DNA of 64,000 nt from Rotaria macrura (lineage: Eukaryota > Rotifera > Eurotatoria > Philodinida > Philodinidae). The translations under genes were made by a program, and so were the position numbers. Below the pieces are notes generated by a model. The model searched no databases and was not told the origin of the DNA. It saw only the letters and a program-made list of their open reading frames with translations. The stretch spans positions 1 through 64,000 of the forward strand of contig OENT01000685.1 in the NCBI GenBank assembly GCA_900239685.1. The letters run 5' to 3'. Below are positions 49,206-61,800 of this stretch, piece by piece; within the stretch, counting starts at the first letter, position 1, and each line of letters starts with the position of its first letter.

Positions 49206-51310
49206 ACAATAGAAGAATATTATGATGTGAAAAAAATATATATGTTATTCACTTTTATTTGTTTATTTATTTTTCTATTGTTCGAATGTAACCTAACATA
49301 AATGCTAAGAGAATCATTTAAAAATAAAATTGGTGCAAATTATTGATCTTAAATACAATGAAGACGAAATAAATAAAGACTTTGATATCATATGAAAATA
49401 TCAGGAAAAAGTATTCCACCGATATTTTAATGCGACAGCTGTCTTAAATTTTACAAGTTTACAATAAGGAACCGTCTTGAGTTTGAAGAAAAACAGTTGT
49501 GAGTTTATATTTGTAGTAAACCTAGTTTTTGAAAGATTTTGATAGATGTCGCTAAATGTATAGAACAGATTTTTAAAATAGAGTTGTAATTGTTGAAAGA
49601 AAAAATCTAAGTCTAGAAAAATACCGCCAATGCATTAGTACAGTAATTATCTCATCGGAAAATATGTTTCAACTCATCTTATCTGACACTAATTGTCGAA
49701 AGATTTTCGGTTATTGAGACTTCCGCAATGGCCTAGTACAGCTCCCTATATGACAGTGCATCAAATCTTGTGACTTTTTCTCGAAATTTGGTTTCAAAAC
49801 TTTTACGCAGCCACTCGAAGCGAATTGCATTACGTATACTTTATTATGGATTTAATTATTGAAAAGAAGTTTCTTGTAGTATGAGTTAGCTTTTCATCGA
49901 TGAATATATACGTATGTCAGATCGTTTCTCTAGGAGACATTGTTGATCTGTGCTGAAATATTCAGATAAAAATTTTAACTGCTCTAGGTGAGTAAGTTTG
50001 ATCAGTCGGCGAAATCTTTTCAGAATTCCAGATATGGATCCGATGATTGCATATGTAATAAATAAGTCGATTACTATAATGAGTTCATGATGTTCACACT
50101 AAAAGTCGCTGAGAGCGTTTAGTGGAATTCTGACAGAAGGATCTGATCTGAAATCATCACTAGGGATCCGGTAGACTTTCATCGATTTTATAGGAATTTA
50201 CATTGAATCTGAATGAATCTTCTAGGAGCGAAGAATTATCTCGGATCATATATAAATAGTGCGTTGTTATCTAGTACATGAAGTTAATTACACTCTAGTC
50301 TACAAAACAAAACATTGAACAACGATTCTGTCAATGAACATTTCATAGTGATTTCAGAATGTCGACCAGAAAATCTTATTGAAATCTGTAAGAAGTCTAT
50401 TGTCATTTGAAATAGCCAGTACTATATAAAGTTACGTTTGAATTAAAGAATTGAATTTCACGGAGAGCCCTTTCTATAGAGCTCTGTGTGTTTTGATTGA
50501 ATAGATTTAATTATACGTATGCTACTTGTGACTGAGCCGCGAGTATAATCAGAGACAAAGTTATAAATGATCTCTGAAAGCTACTTAATCTTAGTATGTG
50601 ACTATAACCATCAAAACAATCGATCTTCTCAGCAATGTTTTAAAAATTTATTCGTATTTTATTTTTCTAGTTCTGTCTAAAGAAAAAGATTTAGACGGCT
50701 TGATTTCGAAGACAAATATGGAGATAGATCATCCTTTTTATATCTTTTCAAAGAAACAACATTTAAGAAGTTATTTAACAGGCTGTAGGAAATCATAGCA
50801 AAAGTTGATCAAGAAAATATCTATTCACATGTAGCATCATTTAGAAACAATACTCTTTGTCAATGATATGTAGATTGTCTTTCAAATCCATTGTGATGTA
50901 CATGAAAAGCGCTTAATACAATGACTTTGCATAAGAAGTGGCGATGTTTCAAATAACAAAAGCTTCGTGTTACCCTGCACAACTAGAATATCATTCGTTG
51001 AAAATATTCTCAGGTCAAACAAAATGAAAAGTTGGCTAATGGAAAACAATGTGATTCTCCCAATGCACGACAATAACTTTCGAGACGTGTGTACATTCTT
51101 TGTCCATTCCAATCTTTGTTTCTTATCAGTACAACTGAAGCGAATAACATTTATTTCTTTTGTTTTTTTTCGAACGCAATGCATGCTTAAGAACGATTGC
51201 GTGCACTTTCCACATTACATTTCTATTTCTTTTCTTTCGATCATCCTTCACCATCGATTATGATATATATATATATATGCAATTCATTAAGAAGAACATA
51301 ATGCACGTCT
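49206..51310. other. Spacer
   Basis: No gene, RNA or clear element found. A TA microsatellite lies at about 51262-51277. Confidence 0.5.
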
Positions 51311-51332
51311 GACTATGACTATCATATTTTAG

Positions 51333-52669
51333 ATGTTTTCTGGCAGAGGCTATTGCACAGATCAGACATGTTTTCCTGTTCTCGGGGATTCTCCGTTTCT
51401 AGTTTTTCTTTGTAAAACACATTGTCGACAAATGTTATGTTACCAACACTGGCTTGCCCATCAGAAAATGAATATTAATATGGAAGATGATCCAGAAGAA
51501 TTAGAGTGTTCGTCATCAAGTGTGTATTTTATGATTAAATAGAAATGAAAATATGAACATTTTTATCTATTCCTATTTAGCTATGAATCAAGATTCAGAT
51601 GTTGATGATAATGAAAAATGTTCTGACCAATCCGAACAATGTGACATATCAGAAAAATTAGAAAATGAAACTATGGGTAAGTCTTTGAAGCAAATGTTTG
51701 ACTAGTGGTATTCGAAAGAAAAATCAATCAGTTGCACAAGAAGTGACTTCGTCGAAGATATGTTTTCTTCTTCTATTTCAATAGATTCTGCTGACAATGC
51801 TAAAATGGTTGAACCAAAAAAGTAAGAATTTTACCGATGATTTTCTCATTTATGATTTGTACAATTCAGATGTACAAAAGAAATTGAATGGTGGAATGAA
51901 ATAACACCATGGAAAAATAGTGCAAGTAAATACTTTTTCTTCCGTTGAAAACAATCATCACATCAATCATTTGTATATCTATTTAGGTTTTAATGAAATA
52001 TTAAATCAAGATTCAAGTAAAAACAAACGTGATATAAGATCTTAAATTTTATTTCATCATGAATTTTAGAAATCAATATCATGAAATATACCATGAATAA
52101 TGATGATTCTTTAAAGTACGATATTAAGCGAAAGAAAAATGTATGTTAAACTACAGAGAAAGAAAAAAAGCATTTTCATATTATGTTTCGTTCTTTTTTT
52201 TTCGATTAAATAGATAAATACGAAGAAATCGAAACGTTCGATATCATATCGTTCATATTCCGGCCAATGCCCATTAACATTCGATGGAGCATTTGGTTTA
52301 ATACAGGCTTGTCATCAACATCAACTTTGTTGCTTATCAAAAAATTTAAATAAAAACATATGTCTTTATCAACATTTTCATTCAAAACATGGTTTTACAT
52401 CTGAAGTATCGATACGTCTTGTAAGTGCCATGATTCATCAACGAGATCCACATGAAACAAAATTATTTTCATCGATAAGTGATACACCATTAACACTTTT
52501 TGTTCCTTTTCATAAAGTTAAATGTCCACTAGCAACAAGATATGATATTATAAATACGCCATGTTTAACACAAGAAATAACTCGAAAAAGTATTCGACGA
52601 CATTTGTTGGGTGTACATCGATTAGATCATCATACAATTGATAGACTTATTCAGGAAATGATTAAGTAA
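51333..52669 (+). CDS. Cys/His-rich protein with repeated zinc-finger-like modules, unknown function
   Basis: Seven exons join in frame: 51333-51519, 51581-51676, 51785-51821, 51870-51925, 51987-52016, 52070-52140, 52214-52669 (310 aa; exons as small as 30 nt). An N-terminal module (residues 8-43) has Cys27-x2-His30, Cys31-x4-Cys36-x2-His39-x3-His43. A related module near 178-218 starts GQCPLTFDGAFGL and has Cys192, His193/195, Cys198/199, then CLYQHFHSKH. A third Cys/His set follows near the C-terminus (KCPLATRYDI, then HLLGVH). The middle is acidic to basic and disordered. Spacing recalls B-box or treble-clef zinc sites, but no known family can be assigned. The acceptor ATATTTTAG abuts the ATG. 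I associate similar CPL..AFGL proteins with bdelloid genomes from memory only. Possible nucleic-acid- or protein-binding role. Confidence 0.75.
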
Positions 52670-53623
52670 TTCAAGGAAAACGAAATGAAAATATGCTTTT
52701 ATATTTTCTATTTACTTTCATTTGATGTAATTATTGTTTTTGTGTTTTTATACATTGGATAAATTAGAGAAAACAGTTTATTTATAAGAAATTATATTTC
52801 TATTATTTGAAAGAAGCTTCTATGGTATGAATGTTGAGTTCACCTATTTCATTACCACACCCACTCACACCCCCTAAATAAATGATATCACTAGGAACGG
52901 CCATGTTAAAAAATTCTCAAATCTCATTTGATATTGAACATTTTCTTTTCGATGTTTTGCAACTTTCAAATATACATTAAATAAATTTCTCCTCCAATTG
53001 TTCAACCGAATTGCTTCACTATGTCTTAGATCTGTTAATAATAATACGATTCATTTCATTTCGATAAACATTCATAGTATTGATATCCTAGACAAACTAT
53101 ATTGGCATTAGATCTGAAATAAATTTTTCATCATAAATAACAACTTCAGAAAACGTATTCTCCAAGACAATAGGCGCTATAAAGTTTTACTTTTTTTCTT
53201 TCGAATAATAAATTCAAATTTGAGTAGAAAATGTTCATTGCCATCATCGTTCATAGTTACAACGTGTAAGTCATACGTACTTCCGACGGTACTGAGAATA
53301 TATACGCAACAAGGTAACTCTACTAGCAGAAACAAACTATTTGAGAGATGTAAACTTGAAAGAAAATTTTCTTCGTGAACTAACAGACGTTTGAACATGA
53401 AAGAAGAATTCTGCAAAACGATTAGTTGTCGAACATCCTACATTATGCGATGATAAAATAGCTTATTTTTCATGAGATCCATTCATAATAGAAATAAGCC
53501 TACATGATATTTCTTGTTCATATTAGCATCACATTTCTCAGTAATACCCTTGAGATTATAGGGCTTCCAATTTTTTATGAAAAATCATCTGATAAATAGA
53601 ATATGTCAAATCCTTTTTGTGTA

Positions 53624-54675
53624 CTCAAAAAGTGAGTGCACTCTAGAATCGGTCAGTGTGTCCGGCCGTTAACACGATAACTCTTTACAAATACATTCGA
53701 TTGAGCTGAAATTTTGTGCACAGAATTTTCTGATTAATATCTCGGTCGAGTTCGAAGATGAGAAGGATCCTGCAAGAAATGGCTGAGTTATCGAAAAAAT
53801 TGCCATTTTTCACCAAACAATCCCTGAGGTGGGGTACAGGGAATTTTTCAAAAGAAACTTTTTTCTCAGAATTATCTACAACGTATCAAAATTGCCTCAG
53901 TTTTTAACGCTGATTCCGAATCTGATATTAGTTTTGAACTAAATCGAGCTTTCTAAAAGAACATCGCCTGAAAAAGGTCCCGAAATAAACAAAAACTGCA
54001 TCCCGAAACTAAATTGCCTAGATGTGTCTCAGTTGACCAGTAGTGTTGGGGTTTCCCAAATACCTGGTTCTGTAGCTATTTAAAAGGACTATCGAAAGGT
54101 AAAAACCCGAAGTCAATAGATATTAATATTGACCAAACAATCCCTGAGGTGGGGTACAGGGATTTTTTCAAAAAAACTTTTTTCTCAGAATTATCCACAA
54201 CGTATATAAATTGACTCAGTTTTTAACGCTGATTCCGAATCTGGTATTAGTTTTGAACCAAATCGCAGCTTTCTAACAAAACATTGGCTGCAAAAAGGTC
54301 TCAAACGCACAAAAACTGCATCTAGAAACGAAATTGCATAGATGTGTCAGAGATGATCAGTAGTTTTGGAGTTTCCCAAAAAGGTTTACCAAGATACTTC
54401 TTCCGTGCACACATAGGGATGTGCGGTGTCGGTATACTGATTAGCAGTGTCACCGAGGCACTAACACTGACCCTCACTGACCTCAATTTACGTCTAAAAG
54501 TATAATATTCTGCATGCAGATTGTAGTCAACAGAAATTAGGATCGATGTCAGCGCTGCTACGCTGACCTCAGTTTCACCGTATTCACTGTCAGTATTACA
54601 CCGTTCAGTGCAAAACCGCACATCCCTATGCACACATTCTAGAATGACTGATTTGTCTCATTCACTTTTTGAAGT
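53624..54675. mobile_element. Tc1/mariner-like non-autonomous element, about 1.05 kb
   Basis: The left end is CTCAAAAAGTGAGTGCACTC and the right end, read inward, CTTCAAAAAGTGAATGAGAC. Both are flanked by TA within a longer palindromic context (TGTGTAC..GTACACA). Inside are two direct repeats of about 250 bp (from 53812 and from 54132, period 320) starting CCAAACAATCCCTGAGGTGG. A hAT-like MITE has inserted near the right end. No transposase frame remains. Confidence 0.65.
54414..54628. mobile_element. hAT-like MITE, 215 bp, nested
   Basis: The left end TAGGGATGTGCGGTGTCGG and the right end, read inward, TAGGGATGTGCGGTTTTGC are near-identical for 14 bp. A perfect 8-bp duplication TGCACACA flanks it (54406-54413 and 54629-54636). 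It lies wholly inside the TA-flanked element, so it inserted later. No coding capacity. Confidence 0.9.
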
Positions 54676-55279
54676 ACACATAACTCTCGGACATAAGTCC
54701 GAAGTTTTCACATTTATTTTTTCATGTGTTCACGGATGGCTTTGTGAAGGACAAGGAATGAAGTGATGCATAAAAATTAAAATTATATTATTTTTAACTG
54801 GGTTCAAACGGATGTCCTTAACCATAATGCGAAACTATCCGATTGATAGATAGATAGAAAGTATAATTGACTTTCTATGACAACAGCGTTTTCCCCATAG
54901 ATTTCATCTTGCACTTCATACGACAATTTCAGTACATACGCACAACGTACGTGAAATATTTTGTGAAACATCATGCAGTTATTGTTAGTGATATTCTAAC
55001 AACGAGTCTTGTGTATGTATGATATAAAATTCAATATTCCTTTTAGATTCTATTTCACAAGTAGAGTGTTGATGTGTATAGGGGAGAAATTTGCATCCTC
55101 AGCGACCGTGCCAAATGTTATAAAAATACGATCAAAAACTGTGTATCAATGAACTATCATTATTATAGATGAACTTCTTCTTTATTGTAGTTCTATATGA
55201 TTACGTTAATGATTGTGGGCAATTGTTTCGCAGGATAAATCGAAGGAGAAGACAGCTTTCACGTAATCAACAAACGTAG

Positions 55280-55326
55280 TTACATCGTGTTTCACATTTT
55301 AATTCCACAGGGATTGCGTTAACAGC
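55280..55326. repeat. Dispersed repeat, copy 2
   Basis: Same orientation as the copy at 42-91, sharing TTACATCGTGTTTCACATTT, GGGATTGCG and TAACAGC with small indels between them. Confidence 0.65.
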
Positions 55327-55893
55327 GTTTTATTACACGAAAATAACTCGAATGAAATCAGTTCGTAAAATGTATTCGGTACAGCGATGTACTGACAAAA
55401 CAATATTATACTAATTTTGTTTATTGTTTTTTTTGCTATTCCGAACAAAATCATTGCCTAGCTGAATGTTTCGATAACTTTAAATCAAAAATATAATCGT
55501 TGTTAATAAATACTTAGCAAAGCTTCTAGCACTATTCTATATCAGTCGATGTAATTGAAAGTTTAATATTATCTTCGTAAGAATTATCACTGTACATATA
55601 AGATCGTGCATGTTATAATTTGATTTTGTTTTCGCTCTGATATCGATATATTTAATTAATAACAAGAAAAAAAACAGAAGAAAAAGGAAGATGGCAAATG
55701 AAAAGTGAAACTGTTAAAGAAAACTCATATACATTGATATTTGGCTACGGAAGATTGTTGTTTCTTGATAGAGTATCCCCACTTATGCTCATAACTCGAC
55801 TAGAAAAACAAATGAAAATGGAAACACAATTATAATCAGACACCACCGGCGATAAAATTGAAAACAATAAAACAAAATTCTACAGTATGTTAC

Positions 55894-58800
55894 TTAATTC
55901 GTATCTTTTTTTTGTGATCTTTTCTCAGTATACTCTCGTGTGTCCGTTGTTCGGGTCGTTGTTACTGTTTGCTCTTGATCATTTTCTCTGATATTTGTAA
56001 TTATTTCAACAGGAATGTTGATTTCTTCTTGTATGACACTCATATTTGATGTATGAGATTGATTAGCAGACGCAAGAGCCGTTTGAATCATTTTATCTAA
56101 GGCTAAACGATAGACATCAACATTATTTATTTGACCACCAATGTTTGCTGCTGTTAGATTAAGATGCTTGAAAAATTCGGCAGTGATTTCTTCTGTCAAT
56201 CTAGTTTCGTCTAGAAGAAAAAGAAAAATTTTCTTTTATTACAGTAATTTTTGGAAATATAAATAAATGAAAGCATCAGTGACGCTATAGTTCTTCAACA
56301 GATATGTTCAGCGTTGAATTTCATGCATGACATCATTTGCCTTCGTTCAATAGATGACACGAATATGACATCGTTGGAAGTCATGCGAAAATCAAATGCT
56401 CTGTCGTACTCATCATCAATTGAGAGATTATTATACAAAAGCTATCAAACTTATCTAAATTTGATCAGACATTTTCTATTGAAATGAATGAGAAACGTAG
56501 TGAAGATTTCATTTCGTATGATAATAATATATTCAACTTATCTCGACTAATCATTTACTATGTTCATTTGGAAATATGTCAAGACCGAACCGTTTGATTT
56601 CACCATTGTTTCTGATATCGATGAGTGTCAATGTTGATCATTATCACAGATAAGTGTTGCATTCAGTCTCAATTGAAATAATCATTTTTTGCAATTATCC
56701 AGTCATGACGACCGCGTATCTAAACGTCTTGGTACATTTGTAGTTCTCATCAATGATAAATGAGAGAATATTCATCGGGAAAAAAACTCTAACTACTGAT
56801 TATGTTGAGTTATTTCACTTCAAAAATCTTTCAAGTGTATTGTCTATTCTAATCAAGATCTGTAGAGTTCTTCTCGGTTATAAGAGTTACTATAGTCAAA
56901 AATAAAACAATCAAATTATGATTAAGTTGTACTTGGCTGAAATCTCTCCTATTCTCAAGCGTATATAGATTAGGAAAATTTTCTTACTAGCTTCAATAAC
57001 ATGTTCAATTTGAATAATTTGATATTTATTTATATGTTCAGTTTCAGTATGATCTTGTTCTTGTTGAATAAAGAATTCTAAATGTTTTAATTTTCTTGGT
57101 ACGATTTTACATAAATATTTCTTTTCAAATATATCAGTCTGTCCGTAAAACCATTTTCTACTTGTTTGATTAAAAGGTTCAATTAAACTTTCCAAAATTT
57201 CTATTTGTTCATAAAAATTTTCTTTTAAATATCTTTCTTCACCAATATAAGTAACTAAATTCGGTTGTTTGGATAGAAGATGTAATAATTGAAATGCTTC
57301 ATCTTTAAACATTAAAACAAGTGGTATATGTACATTATTATTTCCATCACCTGTCATTGAAAATATGCCACCATTAGGTGATTTTAATGATGTATTATGA
57401 TCAATAACAATTCCTCCAATAGAATGCACTAATTGTAATTGACGAGCTTTTTCAATAAACATACAATCACCACGACGAACAATACCGATACGTGTATGAT
57501 GATGATGCGGATAGAATAAATGTGAACAAGCAGAAAACGGTTCAGAAATATACAGTTGAGCAAACATCTAAAACAACAATGGTGAATATTTTAAAAATAT
57601 GGAATATAATATTTTTCTTTTCAAGTTTAATTATTTACTCCTGAATGTCCATATAGTTGTTTACCAAATTGTGCGGGAGCAACAGTAAAACTAACCAATT
57701 TAGTTAACGGTGGAACTACTAATGGAATAATACTCAAGGGTATGTGAAGTTTGCTGTCCGATGATGATTGACCCTTTCCATTGATATTTTTCATATAATC
57801 CATCATTTCTTGTATGAAAACAAGACCATCATCAGCATCTTCGTTCGATGCAGCATTTGCTGAATTATGAATTAATTGAATACCTTCATGAAATAGTCCA
57901 TGAGAAATAACTAGATAAAAAAAAAAAAACTTGATTGGCTTACGGCCATCGGACATTGTTTGAATTTGAATACCCATTTGTGACAATTGTGCTACGTGTT
58001 GAGGATCGCCAGCAGAAAATTCCGAAGCTGTCACACGATTTCGTGATCGTCTGTAAAACAAAACGAAAAATATATTCATATTATTCTTTAACTATCCGAT
58101 CATCGAAATGATACTCTTGAGAAATGATCGTATCAACAATATTTATTTGGAAATTAAATAACATATGTGAAAAGTAGTTTTCCGAAATATCAATCAAGAA
58201 AATGATAAATATCTTCCGAAAACTATGGACAAACTACTAGAAGGATAATGATTGCCCTCGGGGTAGTTTCAAAAGTTATTGTCACTAAAGACATATAAAT
58301 ATATATACGATAGTATGAAGTAATACTTATAGTAGTAGAGTGTATTGGGTCAAAGAATTTTCACACAATCTTGTTGATCTTCGAAACAGATGAACGTGAC
58401 AGAGCGTCGATGAATTATTTTTTAGTCATCCTGTCCCGCCTAGTCTGAGTATAACTCTTCTGTTTCTATGTAATATTGGAAAAAACTCAGTGAATTAATA
58501 CTTTCTTCTTTAATATAAATTATTTAGTTTACTGAGAATATGTTTCAGAACAATACTGGCATTGCAAGTACAAATCTAAAAACTGCCCATCGAGTAACTC
58601 ACCTGAGAAAAAGTAAATTGCATACATGTATATATTCGGAGTGTAGATATGGATGTTCTAAAAAATGGAAAGGTGGTATGTAGAACCTTTCAGATTTCTG
58701 AAAGTTTCTGTTTTTTTACTCGGAACAAGAACCTCCGAAAAAAGCTTCTCGATAGTATGTTTTGTGGCTTGAGCTGTTTCACAGGAGAGCAAGTCTCGAA

Positions 58801-61800
58801 TAAAATCATCTAGAGTTCTAAAAGGTTCTGTAAAACTCTCTTATTTTTTTTCCAGAACATTCGTAATTCTGCCCTCTGATGCACTTGCTGGGACGCAGAA
58901 AAAAAAACGATCTTGTCCCGTCCCACAGAGCTCCGATAAATGACACCTTATAATAAAATCTAGTCAGATATCTCTTGCTTATTTTACATCTCATGTTTTA
59001 TGCAAGATAAGTTGATGAACTCATCTCTATGCATAAATATTTCGATCGAAATTTAAAGAATCTGAATCCTTTTTTTGATATCGTTGAATGGCAAACAACT
59101 CTGTTTAAAATCTGCATTATAATGCAATGTACTACATTTAAGTTTCTTCATTAATCATCCTTTTGTCGTATAAATGATGATCTCTGATATAGGATTGTTC
59201 TTAGCTTCTCGAGGATTATTTCATGATTTACAGTACAGAGTTAGTAATCAATGACAAATAAATGCAAGTATATGAAGTACGTGATAGAAATTCTTTACTT
59301 ACTCTTTAGGTCTTTTTTCGATTGCAATCGATGATGTTGTTACTGTTTCTGTCATATCTTGATCGCCTCGGATATTTCGTCGTAATTGTTCTGTGTATTT
59401 ACGTGATTGAAATAGATCATCATGTACAGGACATTGATTGTTCTTTGCACGTTTTTCATTGAATCGTTCTGTCAACGAAAGATTTGTTTGTTCATAAATA
59501 CTTGCTGATAATAATGTTTTCTTATCAAATTCTGCTCTTAATGTATCATTGATTGTAAATAATAATAAATCAAGCGGTAGAAGATGTGCTTCAGTCGTAA
59601 ATAGAAATTGATCTAGATCAATATGATGATGCGGAGTCGAATCAAATAATAAATAAAGATATTTAAATGTTTCAGCTAATACAAATGAATCCATACGATC
59701 TTCATGTTGACCCGTCGAAACATCTGACAGCGCAGCATATCCACATGGCACACGTGCATGTTTTTCCAAATTAGTCAATATTGTTCGCCCCACTTCAAGA
59801 TAATGTGGATCATTAGTAGCCTTAAAAAAAATTAGAAACAAAAATTGAAATCATTCCTAATCGTAACACTTAAATATGTAGATAATGATTTCCTTGACAA
59901 GAGGATATCATTGAAGTACGAATTCAATCAACGAATACAATCCGATAATGTTTAAAAATGGACTGACATTCATATTGATCTTTGCTGCAGATATACGATC
60001 GGTCTAGCAACTTGTTTATTCAATCTCGCGTAGCAATCGGCTACCTATTGATAATTTATTATTTTCAGATTATACAGAAATAGTTTCAATTGAAACTTAA
60101 CGATTATTTTTAAATATAATTATCTTTTGTTAATTCCATCGATGTATTCGTCTGGACTCAAGCGATGGATGGACGCTTGACTTGTTCTTCCATGTCCCTT
60201 GTATTTTAGTGAAATTTATATCTATTGATCATGATGTGATGTGATGTTTCTTTACAAGGATAAAATGGTTTTGTTTATGTCGATATGAGAACTCGACGTT
60301 CGAAATTTTTTCACTCCTATTTGCAACGATTGTAAAACTTAGATTTACGATAATTGTGTTTCTTTCTTCTGTCTGTAATTCTTAAAAGATACCTTGACTT
60401 TGAAGGGATGCTTGATGAAAATATATCGAAGACCAACCTTTACTAAAATACTTCTGTAAAGATTCTATCAGTCTCATAAAAATAAAGTATCATAATGAAG
60501 GCATTGCATAGCGACGATTTCGGTCTTTCGAAATGGTTCATTCGTGATTATAGACAAAGCCAACATGAATACAAATTCAGAAGAAAAACTTTATCTGATT
60601 TCCAATGTATACATCAAATTGTTTCATTATTATTATTGTACAAGAAACTTATGCACATAGTGGGATTTTATGAATTGTCATTTACTGTTAATGCACAATG
60701 TGTGAAACAAAGCCCGGTGAATAGTTAAATACCAAACATATTTTGTTTAAAGTATGATTTTTTGAGTAAAATAGTGCACATGGAATGGGGATCCTAGCTT
60801 ATATCTTAATGAATTCAACATTTTACAGGACTACTGTTGATCTTGTCTCTAGAAAGACTCTTTGTATTTTAAAATAAACTTGATAAAAAGTATTGTATGT
60901 TACCATTCGTTGACTTTTACGATCAATATGATTCAATAAAAGATGCTCTATAATGAGAGTTGCTTTCAAAATGGTACTTAGAAGAACTCCTATTTATTTA
61001 TTTTAAGAGTAACAGTGTGCTCATACATTTAAACCGAAAAAGTTAATCCACAGTGTGGATTCCACACTGCTCATTTATCTCATCTTGATGAATATTAAAA
61101 ATTTAACCAATACACATATCCACGGTTGTTATTATGTTCGTTTTCTGTATAGAACTTAATCACAAGGGAAACTGTTTGAAGACTTACGAGCTCAAAAGAT
61201 CACTATAACACTATAGAAATATATTGTTGAGATTAGAAATTTTCTTAATCGAACAGAAAAATATTCATCAACGTACGTATTCTAGTTAGACAATGATCTC
61301 TTCTATTCATACATCCATAAATAAAGTAAACAATTTTATCTGCGAATGACATTCTCCCAATAAGGAAACAAAAGAAAAAAGAATTCTATTTACCTTATAA
61401 AGAAAATATGTTGACTCAACAAATTCAGGTCTCAATGGATGTGAATTCCAATGTATTCTGTAATCCGTTGTAAAGGCTTCGGGTAAAAAATTATGTTTTT
61501 TTACAACTTGATAAAGCATTTCATGTAATTCAATAGCTGGCTTTAAATCTCCTGTCATAACTTGCAAGCCAGGCCAAAATGCTAATAGAGCATCCATATG
61601 ATTTTTTGCTAAACGATACGGCTGATGCATATGTACATTAACCATAGCAACACCTTGCTGAACATAAGACATTATCGATGAATAATGTTGCTGAAAACGT
61701 GACAAATAATCAGTATTTTTTTCACCTAATAAAACATAGGCTTTAAATAAATATTCATAGTATGAATCAATCCCAGCACCAATGCCTGATTCACGTACAA

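Larger units (their letters stand above)
52670..55893. other. Spacer with nested transposons
   Basis: It contains the TA-flanked element at 53624-54675 with a hAT-like MITE inside it, and the second copy of the 50-bp dispersed repeat at 55280-55326. No gene recognised. Confidence 0.55.

Noticed and set aside
58415-58935. Repeated CCTGTCCCGCC / CTTGTCCCGTCCC motifs in an EDEM3 intron
   Set aside because: The motifs are in the same orientation, not inverted, and no duplication or ends could be set; not enough to call an element.
60495-60728. 77-codon plus-strand frame inside an EDEM3 intron
   Set aside because: No motif or signal and no supporting context; treated as chance.
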